Shown here one piece after another: positions 50,831 through 61,648 of a stretch of 64,000 nucleotides of DNA. Source of the stretch: Caprimulgus europaeus (Eukaryota > Chordata > Aves > Caprimulgiformes > Caprimulgidae); the NCBI GenBank assembly GCA_907165065.1, contig OU015528.1:29286515-29350514 (forward strand), given 5' to 3'. The notes under the pieces were generated by a model. The model had not been told where the DNA came from and did not search any database. It saw only the letters and a program-made list of their open reading frames with translations. Position 1 is the first letter of the stretch. Each line of letters opens with the position of its first letter. Made by a program: the position numbers and the translations under genes.

Positions 50831-53490
50831 AATGAACAGAGCATCTAATATGTTTCACAGACGTTTATTCTATTCACACATTTGTACTTGAAGATTAGTT
50901 TTACAGAAAAATCATATCACTAACTAATTTGAAATCATATATAGATCTTTTGCTGTTCTGTTTTAAGGCAAGGCTGGAAAGGAGAAATCTGATCCTGTCT
51001 GCCACTATGTGTGTTAGGTTAGTGTAGATTAGTCTTCCTTGTTTCCCTTCTGGTATTGGGTGAAGATATTTTTTTTATTCAAAAGTGAACATAAACTAAA
51101 TCACTGGAGAATATGAAGATGAGACTAGCTGAAAGTTAAAGAATGTTTGATTCAATTATTAAATTATTCTCTTAACTTTCATAAAAAAACCCCAAAACCA
51201 AAACATTAATAAACAGACTTGTTCTACCCGATTGATACTGAGTTCTGATCAGTTTTGCTTCACAACAGAGAAGCCTGTTTAACATAAGCATTGGTGTTTT
51301 AAGGGCCAGCAAACAAACTGGTAGGTGTTGGTGGTAGGTGAATCTGGTGAGTTTCTGGATCTAACAGAATACTGTAATCCCACTTGGCTAGACATTATCA
51401 TCCTCAGGTCCAGCTACTAGTGAGGTGTACACCATACACACATATGCACCACTGGTCACACCAACCAACAGGGAGAGAGCAGTGTTTTTGCCAGTAACCA
51501 AACGAATATAATGTTCACTTTAATGTGGACATTACAGACAGCTCAGTCTATGTGCAGCTGCTCTGACATCTGGTCTCCCCAGGAGCTGCCTTCAGACCAT
51601 GCTTTCTCAGTTTGGTGGCCCCATACCTTTGAACCCTTCACACTCATGGTCCCTTGTCGGCAAGGCCACCTAGTGTTCACACAGGCTCAAAACAGAGAGG
51701 ACACACACAAGAGATAAGGTTTAATAAAATAAGATAAACTGAAATGATTAGACATGGGATTGGTCAGAAAAACATACTGACCAGCAGCTTGCCTGAGCAT
51801 ACTCATCCAATTTTATTCCTCTCCCTCTCATTTTTCCAAACTCTTTTTCCTCTGATTCACCTTGATCCTTCCTTTTCCTTATCTTTGGTTCTTTTCCCCA
51901 ATCATCCTGTAATAAATGATATATTTTTCCATAATCTCCTTAAAATATCTGGTAATAAGCTTTATATGATCCCCAAATTCTCTCTGCTCTATCCCCTAAA
52001 TCACTTTGCTGATGCTTTCCAAAATAAATCCTGTACTCCTTCAGGCAATAACCTCCCTTAGTTTATATGGCAATCAGGGGACAAAACTCTCCTGAGCCAT
52101 CTTGGTCATCAGACCATGACAATCATTCTGGTCTAATCATTCTCTTCTGAAGGTTTCAGGTGCAGCTGCTGCCTAATGCACCATTTTCATTGAATTCATC
52201 AGTAAGCTTCTTCTGCTGACTTTGTTCCTCTTCTCCTTACCTTCATTTATAATTTGCTTAGCCTTTAGTCAGATAACCTAACAGTATATACTCAACTCCT
52301 CTCTCCATTATTGGTGTTGAATTTTGGCTATTTCCTCAATAAGTTCTTAAACTAGTAGGCTTTTTTTCTCATTGAATTACTTTATTTATGAAAATAGACT
52401 TCAATGAGAAAAAAAAAAACAAAACAGAATGTATGTCCCAAACAGAACATATATGTGTGTAGATAATCACATTCATAATTTTTAATTTGTTAGACAATGT
52501 AACTTGTCTAAACTTCTTGTTCCCTTTTAGTTTAAGAGACCATGTTACAACCTGCTGAAAATCAAAAGAAAAAGCAAATATTAGTAAATCTCAACAGTTA
52601 TCAATAACACAAAATTTGTACCTAATTAGTTCATGATGAAAGCCTATTTTGATTCTTCATGAAATGCAATGAAATACAATTAATTTAACCTGTGTCTAAA
52701 ATAGTTACTTTCCTCTAAAATATTTGACGCGCTATTCATTCTTACACAGTGCATCTGTTATATGTAAATGAATATTATTTAAAACACATTAAAATGTAAA
52801 GAAACTGAAGAACACTTACAGCACATGATACAAATGTATGCTTGGAAAGATACAACCTGGGAAACTTAGCAAATGTTAATCTTTTCATTTGATGTGGTAT
52901 AAAACTAAAAAATAACCTGTGTCCAGAGAATATCAATTAAATACTTCTTTTTTAATGTGTTCATACCAAATAAATTTAAATACTTAAGACTCAATTGAAG
53001 TTTCATCAAAACAACAATAAAAATAACTCAAAGGTGACTAGGGCTAATAAACAAGAATTGGTTAGATTCAACACATTCAAATAAAAATTACAGCAATCCT
53101 GTCTCAATTAGGAATTTTGCAGGTGTTCATATATGGTCTTTCTGTAAATCTTAGATATACTTGTAGGTAAATACCGGTAGCTAAATGAGACTGGCTTCAA
53201 GCTAATAAAGGCAAGTTGGCTTACAGAACTCCAGAGAGCAATCAAACTCATGGCGCTGTGAATATCTTGGGTCAAATTGCCTGCTCTTTGGGGGTGTTTT
53301 TTTCTTTCCACTGACTATAAAATGAGCCTAAGAGGTAAGGCAGACCTCTCTACTCATCTACTTCTCTAGCTGATAGACACATAGGTTATTTCAAGTGAAT
53401 GACATTCATTGAAACAGAAAAATGCAGTTTCTGACATACTCTTGTAGAGCAGGATTTTGACAAAAAAAGTTGTATTTTCTGTTCCAAATA
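50831..53490. other. Mostly unique sequence; possible unclassified repeat at 51.4-51.75 kb
   Basis: No gene supported. The stretch 51405-51750 is richer in G+C, and its reverse complement has an LTR- or retroposon-like look with an AATAAA-free TTTAATAAAATAAG region on the plus strand at about 51720-51736. I could not match it to an element within this window. The frame 51744-52061 (105 codons) is serine/phenylalanine-rich and unrecognised. Confidence 0.45.
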
Positions 53491-53780
53491 ATAGAATCAT
53501 ATAATGGGATGGAAGAGACCTTAAAGATCATTTAGTTCCAGCCCTCCTGTCCTGGGCAGGGATACTTTTAATTTCCACTTCCACTAGGCCAGGTTGCTCA
53601 AAGCCTTATCCAGCCTGGCCTTCAACATTTCCAGGGGTGGGGTTTCCACAGCTTCTCTAGGCAATCTATACCTGTGTCTCACTACCCTCACAGTAAGAAA
53701 TTTCTTCTTAATAGCTAATCTACCCTTTTTCAGTTTAAATGCTTCATAATCATTGCTTGGTTCCCCATCTTTCACAAATG
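53491..53780 (-). mobile_element. CR1 LINE 3' fragment (minus strand)
   Basis: Begins ATAGAATCATATAATGG, a decayed inverted CR1 octamer end, then 'ggaagagaccttaaagatca', 'ggccaggttgctcaaagcctta', 'tccagcctggccttcaac', 'tttccaggggtggggtttccac' and 'ctcactaccctcacagtaagaa'. A minus-strand frame (53584-53775) still reads the CR1 C-terminus (ends LDKALSNLA). 5'-truncated. Confidence 0.92.
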
Positions 53781-54793
53781 ATGAAGTTTATAATAATGAT
53801 ATAATGAATTATATGAGGAGATATGTATTATAACTACACTATAATGAAGTTGTAATTAATTTTATTTACAGTTCTGTGTTGCAGCCTGAGGACTTGGACA
53901 CTTAACCTTCAGGCAGGTTTCCTGTCTCTAAAACTTCCATCTCCTCCTTTCCCAAAAATCCCAGAGACTTACCTTCAGCATTTGGAATAAATAACACCTT
54001 AACACCTTTTAGATACTGTGTGATGGCAATTGCAATCTTGTTTGAGATTATAATTCAGTTATCAATTTATAGATTTTTTTTTTTTTTAAGATAACTGAAA
54101 TTTAAATGTCAAGGTCTCTCTCAAAGGTTGTGCTTAAAAGCAGAGTTATGCTGAGACTGTTTTAATATAGCCTAAAACACCCTGTCTCTGTCATGTGCTT
54201 ACTCATTGTTACAGAATTTTATTTTTCAGAAAGAACTTTAATGTATTTCCAAAAGATTAAAGAATAGATCTTCATGCAACTCATTAATCATGGTAGTTAA
54301 TTATCATTATTAATTGTTAATATTTACTTTTTAGTGCATGCGGTTCATTTACATTCAATGGTACTGTTATATGTTTAACACTAATCATCTGGAATCCTCA
54401 ATTCCACACAATAATGACAGTGTTTTTCCTCCTAAGCCCAGGGATATTGAAGTTTAGTGATATGAATATGTATTCATGAAATAAAGGAAAAAATAAGAGA
54501 TACCTACCTGAGAATTGCAACATGAAATTGTGCCACCATTCAGGATCAGGAACAAATATTCCATAATATTTTATAGGTAGCAGTGACAGCAGGATAAACT
54601 CAGTGTTTCTCATACTTGCATTTCTTGTTTAAATCACTCAAATGTGTTTTATATTGTTAGTTGAAAAAGCTCAGAGCTCTCTCAGACGTTCATATGCCTT
54701 CAGATCACTCCTCAATAACACTCTCACCTTTTTCTTATTGATTAAAGGAATTTTGAATCACATATTAATTACATATTTAAGCAATGAAATGTG

Positions 54794-54827
<34 letters not shown>

Positions 54828-56278
54828 CCCAGTGGGTAATGATTTTTCATTTTTAGTTGAATGAAATCTATAGCTCTGAGAACTAATGGAAATTTAGCAA
54901 GGCTTAATAAAATGCATTCATGGTTTGCCAATGTAGCCTTTATATTTAAAACAAGGAAATTACATGGTTAGGATCTCTTTAGAACTGCAGTCATAAGTTA
55001 TTAATCTTTGAAGTAAGCCTTGTAGCTAAACAATTATGGATGATGTTGTTTAGAGTAAAAGAACAAAGGAAAGAAAAGGAAACAAGATGCTTTGATTTCT
55101 CATAATAGTAATTATAGAGTTTTATCTTATTTTCCTTTCCACTCCATTATTTTACTATAGGCTTCTCTCATTCTGTAAAGACCTTAAGGGGTAAAACTTC
55201 AGCTGCTGGGATTCAGCAAATTTCTCTGTTTAAACAAAAGGTGGGAAGTATAACTCCCAGCTGCAAGTTGGAACTCATGAGAGTTAAAAGAACTTGCCCT
55301 GGAAAAACAGGCAGTCACAATTAGACTTGAAAAGAGTGGGGTGAGGGAAAAAAAACAAACAAAAAACAACCAAACAAACACAAAAAACCCAGGAAAACTA
55401 ATGAATTTTATTTTAGTTTTTCAAAGGTGACACAATAAGCAGATCAAGAAAAAATGTTATTTGCATAAGGTATATCATTCTGTATTACTGTATTCTTCTT
55501 TGGGCAGGTAGAGGATTCACATGTATAGGAAGGGCTGGGATTTTCTGGGAGAGTTAACTTGTTTTGAAACCTGAACTCCATGCTTGAATATCTTAGAGAG
55601 AGGAAGATATCTGGAGACTGGCTTTATGATATACTGGGACTGTGTATGAGTGATCCAAATGAAGCATGGAAAAAAAAATCTCCTATTCTTCTTCTATCAG
55701 CCTTCACAGATGTCTGCAATATATGCAAAGTATTAAATATCCAGTCTTTACTAGATAAAATATTGGTAATAATAAGAATAGTATAAAAATAAAAATAGAT
55801 ATGTACATATATGTCTCTCTTCATGATTATAAGTTTAAAATCTTATACTTTGAACATTTTTTTAAAAAGTTTGTTTTATCTTCCTAAATGGATCTTATTG
55901 CTAAGTTAAATAAGCAATTTAATATATTTCCCTCTCAGATCCACATAACTCAACTTTGTGTGAAATCATCCTCCTTTCTCTCACTTTCAGTTAGGCATAT
56001 AATTTTTCTTGGCTACTCTAAGAAATCTTCAGGGAGAAGAGACTTTTTTTCCCTTGCAATCATATTTATTTTTGTTTTGAACAGGTTTCTCTTACTTGAT
56101 GTTGACAAATTTTCTGTGCCATTTTTTGTTGAAATCTATATGAACTATTTTTAAAAATGCAATTTACTACAGTCTGTTCAAATAAGCACTGCAAACATGG
56201 TAATAAGTTCTGAGCCTGGGTTTTGCATAAACAACTCATACTTTATGCACTTTTTATTTAGATTTTTATTTCTAATCC
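53781..56278. other. Unique AT-rich non-coding sequence with homopolymers
   Basis: No gene supported. It holds T-runs at 54074-54087 and 54796-54827, and an A/C-rich run at 55348-55390. Open frames are at most 88 codons. Confidence 0.55.
54796..54827. repeat. Poly-T tract, 32 bases
   Basis: Thirty-two uninterrupted T followed by CCC. Length is liable to assembly and slippage error. There is no recognisable retrocopy on its right side, so a reverse-strand poly-A tail is possible but unproven. Confidence 0.9.
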
Positions 56279-56345
56279 TAGAATCACTCAGCTGATATAA
56301 CTGGAAAAGACCTCTTGGGTCATCTGTTTCAATCTTCTTGTACAT
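56279..56345 (-). mobile_element. Short decayed CR1 3' end (minus strand)
   Basis: TAGAATCACTCAGCTG..., then 'ataactggaaaagacctcttgggtcatct' parallels the start of the other minus-strand CR1 tails (octamer, 'ggttggaagggacct', 'atcatct'). Only about 67 bp are recognisable, so the call rests on this one block. Confidence 0.55.
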
Positions 56346-57930
56346 AGATTTTTTTTCACTGCTAGTCTGTGTTTTGGAAGTGTATATGTGTGTGAACATA
56401 TAATCTCATGCACACATATACAAAAGTATATACATTTCTAAATTTAATATAACACTCTGTCAAGCAAATTCAGCAACTATAACTCAACTTTCTCTCTGAG
56501 CATCATTGCATTGCCTATTTTTTCGTAATTCCAAAAAAAGAAAAAAAGTCCGATGTAGTTACCTTTTTTTTTTTTTCAATTTCAATTCCAGTTATAGTCT
56601 CTCATGCACTGTATATATTCTATCTCTCTCTGAAAAGTGATGTTTAAAACCGGATTCTAAGATACAGTTGCACTCTATATCTTCTCTTCTGTACAGAAAC
56701 ATTAGTTTCTTTCCCTTCCTTCTCAGCTTCATATATTAATGTTCTTTAATCACCTGACAAGGAAAACTGGACTGTGAAGAAATTAGATACAACTTTCAAC
56801 CCGTCTGAAATCAATCTCTCCATGTGATTGCTGAGTTACTTTCAGAAGAATCGAGGCAGATTCTCAGTTCGAAAACCTGAATGAGCAAATTCTCCTTAAG
56901 GCACAGAAATAGCTGCCTTACAAATTCATGGATAAGGATACGTGTTAACACCTTTGGTAGACAACCAAGGTACCTCTGGAAGAGGTTTGTAAGGTTTCCA
57001 ATTATCAATAATGTCTAAAATTCTTATTACAGATTATGTTATAGACTTGAAAGGTCTTAAAGGCATTTTTCTAGACACTCTCATGTGAGTGTCTAGAAAA
57101 AACTGATTATGTGACAAACGAGATCCTAAAACTAGAAATCATTTAGCGAATATGATTATGGATGGGCATTATACCACCTGGTATCCTCATTCCATCTCCG
57201 CTGCTCTCTACACATTTCAGATGCTAATGACTGCAAGTAATAAAGCTACTTAACAAATGTAATTTTCTGGTACTGTCTTGGAAAAGAACAGTAACCTGCT
57301 ACTCCTTTGCTGAAGTGCAGGCTTTGCTCAGCTATAATATAAAGCTGCTTCAGAAAAGAAAATATTATTAAAAGAATATTATTTTAATAATGACTGTACT
57401 CACATATTACTGGACTCAATTAATTCACTATTCACATGTCAGGAAATTTAATACACTCTTGAGTTTTCAGTCCTTTCTCTGAGCCTTTGATAAGCTAGGA
57501 ATTCTCTTTAAAAGGGCATAACTTCATATATTACCCATATAGAGGTTATCATAAAGGAGTCAACTTTAAATTGCACCAGTAACTGTAACATAGACATTTT
57601 TTAACTTGAGAAATTTTTATTTTTAAATTAAATATTCTAGTCATATCAATGTTTGGTGGTTGGTTTTTTGGGTTTTTTATGGAGGGTGGGTTGTTGGTTT
57701 GTTTTTGGTTTTTTTTTTTACTTTTCAAATTAAACGTAGGAAATAATGGAAATTACATTTTAGGTAACAGTATCATCAACAGGATGATGCAGCAGTCAAG
57801 ACTGATTGTTCAACTCCAAAGGTAATTCAATATTTGACCTAATATAAGTTTACTTTGAAAAGTTGATTTTCATCTTTCATTGGTTTGTTATTTAAACTCA
57901 AGCTTGAAGACAAAAATATCACCTGAAGGT
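56346..57930. other. Unique AT-rich non-coding sequence
   Basis: No gene supported. It contains the perfect hairpin at 57066-57101 (listed separately), a T-run near 56564-56576 and a G/T-rich low-complexity run at 57648-57720. Confidence 0.55.
57066..57101. repeat. Perfect 15-bp inverted repeat with 6-base loop
   Basis: Left arm TTTTTCTAGACACTC (57066-57080), spacer TCATGT, right arm GAGTGTCTAGAAAAA (57087-57101). The arms pair without mismatch. It is too short for a typical pre-miRNA and no transposon ends lie around it. It may be the product of a template-switch mutation. Confidence 0.9.
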
Positions 57931-58475
57931 ATAGAATCACAGAACTACAGAATGGCTGAAGTTGGAAGGGACCTCTGGAGGCCATCTGATCCAACACCCT
58001 GCTCAAGCAAGGCCATCTAGAGCTGGTTGCCCAGGACCATGTCCAGATGGCTTCTGTGTACCTCCAAGGATGGAGACTCCAAACCTTCTCTGGACCAGCC
58101 TCACAGTAAAAAAGTGTTTCCTGAAGTTCAGACAGACGCTTCTGTGTTTCAGATGGTGCTCATTGCCTCTTGTACTGTCACCACTAAAAAGAGATTGCCT
58201 TCCTCTTCTTTGAACTCTTCCTTCAGGTATTTGTACGCATCAATGAGAACCCCTAGTTCCTCAACTCTCTCAGCCTTTCCTTAGATAAGAGATATTCCGG
58301 TTCCTTAATCCTTTTAGTCACCCTTTTTTGCATCCGCTTGAGTAGCTCCATATCTCTCAGCTTAGGACTGAACCCAATACTCCAGGTGTGGCCTCATCAA
58401 TGCTGAGTAGAGAGGAAGGATCAACTCCCTCGATCTGCTCGCACCATTCTTTCTAATGGAGAATGAAATTCTTGC
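57931..58475 (-). mobile_element. CR1 LINE 3' fragment (minus strand), 545 bp
   Basis: Begins TAGAATCACAGAACTACAGAAT (imperfect inverted octamers), then 'ggaagggacctctggaggcc', 'atctgatccaacaccctgctc', 'gctggttgcccaggaccatgt', 'ccaaggatggagactccaaa' and further C-terminal coding blocks such as 'cttaggactgaacccaatactccaggtgtggcctcatcaa'. The long, well-kept tail is a different CR1 subfamily type from the one at 53.5 kb (it carries the 'tccagatggcttctgtgtacc' stretch). Inner boundary approximate. Confidence 0.93.
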
Positions 58476-59349
58476 ATTGTTGTATAACAAAACAAAAATC
58501 ATTCAGATAGTGAAGGGCACTCTCAGATTGCTTCATTTCATGTGTAAGGTTTGTTTTAATTCAAAACATAGTATTTAGTCAAACTTCAGAATGATACTTT
58601 ACTTTTATTTTTTTCACTTTTTTTTTTATTTAATAGCAAATGATTTAAACATATAGTTTTGGGATGCTTCTGGTGAAGCAGACCAGTTTTTCTTCTTATA
58701 TATTAGCAAAAGAAGTGTTGTCACAAAATATGACTTCAGGCATTAATATATGAAGACTAGCTTTTTTCAGATAACAAATAAATGTTTAAATGTGAAAATA
58801 ATGTATTCGTTTCCATGTCCATCAGGAAGTATTGTCTAATAGTTACAGATGTATTGCATTTATTACCACACAATTTCCCCTGTTTTCATACCAATCTCCT
58901 CAGCCTCTGCTGGTGGTTTAGTCCACAATTATCCTCTTAGCTCTTCATCATGTTTCCCCAGCTCACAAACTTTTACTTCTGAACTCTCTCTCTTCTTCCC
59001 TTTCAGTCATGTGCTCATCTTCCCTGTCTGGTTGCTCCTATTTTTTCATATGCTTACTCTTTCTCCCTTACCTTCTCTCTTCTTTCTATTATTATTTTAT
59101 AACTTTTCTTAAATGTAGCCTTTTCTGTCTTCTTGCTCAGTTCAACAAGCAGAGCAGTAGTATGAGAAAGTCTCTCTAGTGTAGTATGGGATTGGGAAAC
59201 CATTCTTTACACACTGAAAACACAACAGGCTTTGAGAGTTTCAGTTTGGTAATGATTTATGTGCTCCAAGAGCTATGAGGCGATGAAGTACATTTAGGAA
59301 GGATCAGTTCTTGTGAGAAGCAGGAACAAAAAATCAGTTTCTACTCAAC
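58476..59349. other. Unique AT-rich non-coding sequence
   Basis: No gene or repeat recognised. The frame 58849-59112 is low-complexity (Ser/Phe/Leu). Confidence 0.55.
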
Positions 59350-59379
59350 ATATGCAGACTTGGATACAGTGACCATGAG

Positions 59380-60099
59380 ATGGTGTTCAGAATCCTGTGC
59401 GGAGGAAACAAGGCAATAAGTAAGATTACAACCCTGGACTTCAGGAGAGCTAACTTTGGCCTCTTCAAAGACCTGCTTGGGGGAATCCCATGGGCTAATG
59501 CTCTGGAGGGTTGGGGGGCCCTAATGGGAGAGAGAGGGAGCTGGTTAATATTCAAAAAACACTTCCTCCAATCTCAAGATCGCTGCATCCCTAAGAGTAA
59601 GAAATCTAACAAAGGAGGCAGGATGTCTGCATGGATGAGCAAGGAACTTCTAGAAAAACTCAGTCAGAAGAAGGAAGTCTACAAAATGTGGAAAAAGGGA
59701 CTGGCCACTTGGAAGGAATATAGGGCTGTTGTCAGAGAAGCAATGAGGAAGGCCAAGGCCTGCTTGGAATTAAATCTAATAAGGAATGTCAGGGACAATA
59801 AGAAGGTCTTCTTCAAGTGCCTCATCAGCAAAAGGAAGACTAGGGAAAATGCGGGGCTGCTGCTGAATGAGATGCATGCCCTGGTGATGGAGGATGCAGA
59901 GAAGGCAGAGTTGCTGAATGCCTTCTTTGCTTCAGTCTTTACTGCTGACCCTCAGGAATCCCAGGCCCTGGAAGTAAGAGAGGAAGTCTGGAGAAAGGAA
60001 GACTTTCCCTTGGTCAAGGAGGATCAGGTTAGGGACCACTTAGCCAAACTCGACACCCACAAATCTATGGCCCTAATGGGATGCACCCTTGAGTGTTGA
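59380..60099 (+). pseudogene. CR1 ORF2 fragment: endonuclease end to RT N-terminus
   Basis: A 239-codon open stretch that begins just after the SDH motif of the APE-type endonuclease. It covers the linker ('ITTLDFRRANFGLFKDLL', residues about 16-33) and the N-terminal part of the reverse transcriptase ('LLNAFFASVFTADPQ', about 178-192; 'DQVRDHLAKLDTHKSM', about 215-230). The Met at 59380 is internal, not a true start. The frame is lost near 60071, where a one-base loss next to 'atggcc' moves the normal continuation to the next frame, and the misread frame stops at 60097-60099. Confidence 0.9.
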
Positions 60100-60229
60100 G
60101 GAAGCTGGTGAACATTATGGCAGAGCCACTCTCCATCATCTTTGAAAGGTCATGGAGGATGGGAGAGGTGCCTGAGGACTGGAGGAAAGCCAATGTCACT
60201 CCAGTCTTCAAAAAGGGTAAGGAGAACCC

Positions 60230-60808
60230 TACAGGCCAGTCAGCCTCGCCTCCATCCCTGGAAAGGTGATGTAACCATTCATTCTGGAGGTCATCTCTAA
60301 GAATGTAGAGAAAAATAAGGTTATTTGGAATAGTCAGTATGGGCTTACTAAGGGCAAATCATGCTTGACCAATCTGATAGCCTTCTATGATGTCATGACT
60401 GACTCTTTGGATGAGGGGAGAGCAGTTGATGTTGTCTACCATGACTTCAGCAAGGCTTCTGACATTGTCTCCCATAGCATCCTCATAGGTAAGCTTAGGA
60501 AGTGTGAGTTAGATGAGGGGACAGTGAGGCGGGTGAAGAACTGGCTCAATGGTAGAGCTCAGAAGGTTTTAATCAGTGATGCAGAGTCTAGTTGGTGTCC
60601 TGTGGTTAGTGGTGTTCCCCAAGGGTCAATACTAGGTCCAGTCCTATTCAATATATTCATCAGTGACTTGGATGAAGGGACTGAGTGTACCTTCAGCAAG
60701 TTTGTTGATGACACTAGACTGGGAGGAATCGCTGATACACCAGAAGGCTGTGCTGCCATTCAGCAAGATCTGGAAAGGCTGGAGAGAGTTGGGCACAGAG
60801 GAACATGA
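60230..60808 (+). pseudogene. CR1 reverse-transcriptase core, broken
   Basis: From 60230 this frame reads 'YRPVSLASIPGKVM', then a stop, then continues; the open part from 60365 has 147 codons. Visible motifs (residues counted from 60365): motif [10 protein letters not shown] at 25-33, GVPQGS at 83-88, and the catalytic box FVDD at 113-116 (60701-60712), a variant of the usual F/Y-x-D-D with both aspartates kept. The frame ends at 60808, and the coding continues in another frame (60805 on), so a frameshift has occurred near 60790. Confidence 0.93.
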
Positions 60809-61077
60809 TGAAGTTCAATCAGGGCAAGTGTAGGGTCCTGCAGCTGGGGAGGAATAACCTCAGGCACCAGTACAGGTTGGGGGTTGAGCTGCTGGAAAGC
60901 AGCCCAGCAGAGAAGGACCTGGGAGTACTGGTGGACAACCATAAACCAGCAATGTGCCCTTGTGGCCAAAAAGGTATCCTGGGGTGCATTAAAAAGAGTG
61001 TGAACAGCAGGTTGAGGAAGGCTATCCTACCCTTCTACTTTGCACTGGTGAAGCTGCATCTGGAGTACTGTGTCTAG
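60805..61077 (+). pseudogene. CR1 ORF2 C-terminal part with nonsense mutation
   Basis: Ninety codons that follow the reverse-transcriptase core: 'KFNQGKCRVLQLGRNN' near the start, 'EKDLGVLVDN' at about 36-45, 'LGCIKKSVNSRLRKAILP' and 'LVKLHLEYCV' at the end. It stops at TAG (61075-61077). The homologous CR1 at 42935-42937 has CAG here, so this is a C-to-T nonsense change. CR1-like coding continues after the stop ('ELLERVQWRATKM', '[18 protein letters not shown]'). Confidence 0.9.
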
Positions 61078-61588
61078 TTCTGGGCTCCCCAGTTCAAGAG
61101 AAATAGGGAACTTCTGGAGAGGGTCCAGTGGAGGGCTACAAAGATGAATAAAGAGTTGGAGCATCTTTCTTATGAGGACAGACTGAGAAAGCTGGGCCTG
61201 TTTAGCCTAGAGAAGACTGAAAGGAGACCTTATCAATATTTATAACTATCTAAAGGATGGGTGTCAAGAGGATGGGGCCAGACCCTTTTCAGTGCTGGCC
61301 AGCAAATAAACAAGGGGAAACAGGCACAAGATTGAACACAGGAGGTTCTGCTTAAACATGGGGAAAAACTTATTTACTGGGAGGGTGACAGAGCACTGGA
61401 ACAGGCTGCCCAGAGAGGTTGTGGAGTCTCCTTCTCTGGAGATATTCAAAACCCACCTGGATGCAGTGCTGTGCAACTTGCTTTACGTGAATCTGCTTTG
61501 GCAGGGGGCTTGGACTAGATGATATTCAGAGCTCCCTTCCAACCCCTACCATGGTTCTGTGAAACAGAGTTTGAAGTATACAGTGCTT

Positions 61589-61591
<3 letters not shown>

Positions 61592-61646
<55 letters not shown>
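61592..61646. repeat. (GA)n dinucleotide microsatellite
   Basis: About 27 uninterrupted GA units over 55 bp, starting about 27 bp after the end of the CR1 at 59350-61565. Polymorphic length is likely. Confidence 0.97.

Positions 61647-61648
<2 letters not shown>

Larger units (their letters stand above)
59350..61565 (+). mobile_element. CR1 LINE, 2.2 kb, 5'-truncated, plus strand
   Basis: The longest element in the window. It starts inside ORF2 at the last endonuclease motif (SDHE, 59368-59379) and runs through the reverse transcriptase and C-terminal region to the CR1 3' end ('ttggactagatgatattcagagct', 'cccttccaacccctacc', 'atggttctgtgaaa', about 61510-61565). CR1 moves by target-primed reverse transcription, with an APE-type endonuclease nicking DNA and the reverse transcriptase copying its RNA; 5' truncation is usual. 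This copy is inactive: the 5' half of ORF2 and all of ORF1 are missing and the rest has frameshifts and stops. Confidence 0.96.

Noticed and set aside
51744..52061. 105-codon plus-strand open frame
   Set aside because: Ser/Phe/Pro/Leu low complexity in pyrimidine-rich DNA; no domain.
57066..57101. microRNA precursor
   Set aside because: The 15-bp stem with a 6-base loop is much shorter than a normal pre-miRNA, and pairing does not extend beyond the arms.
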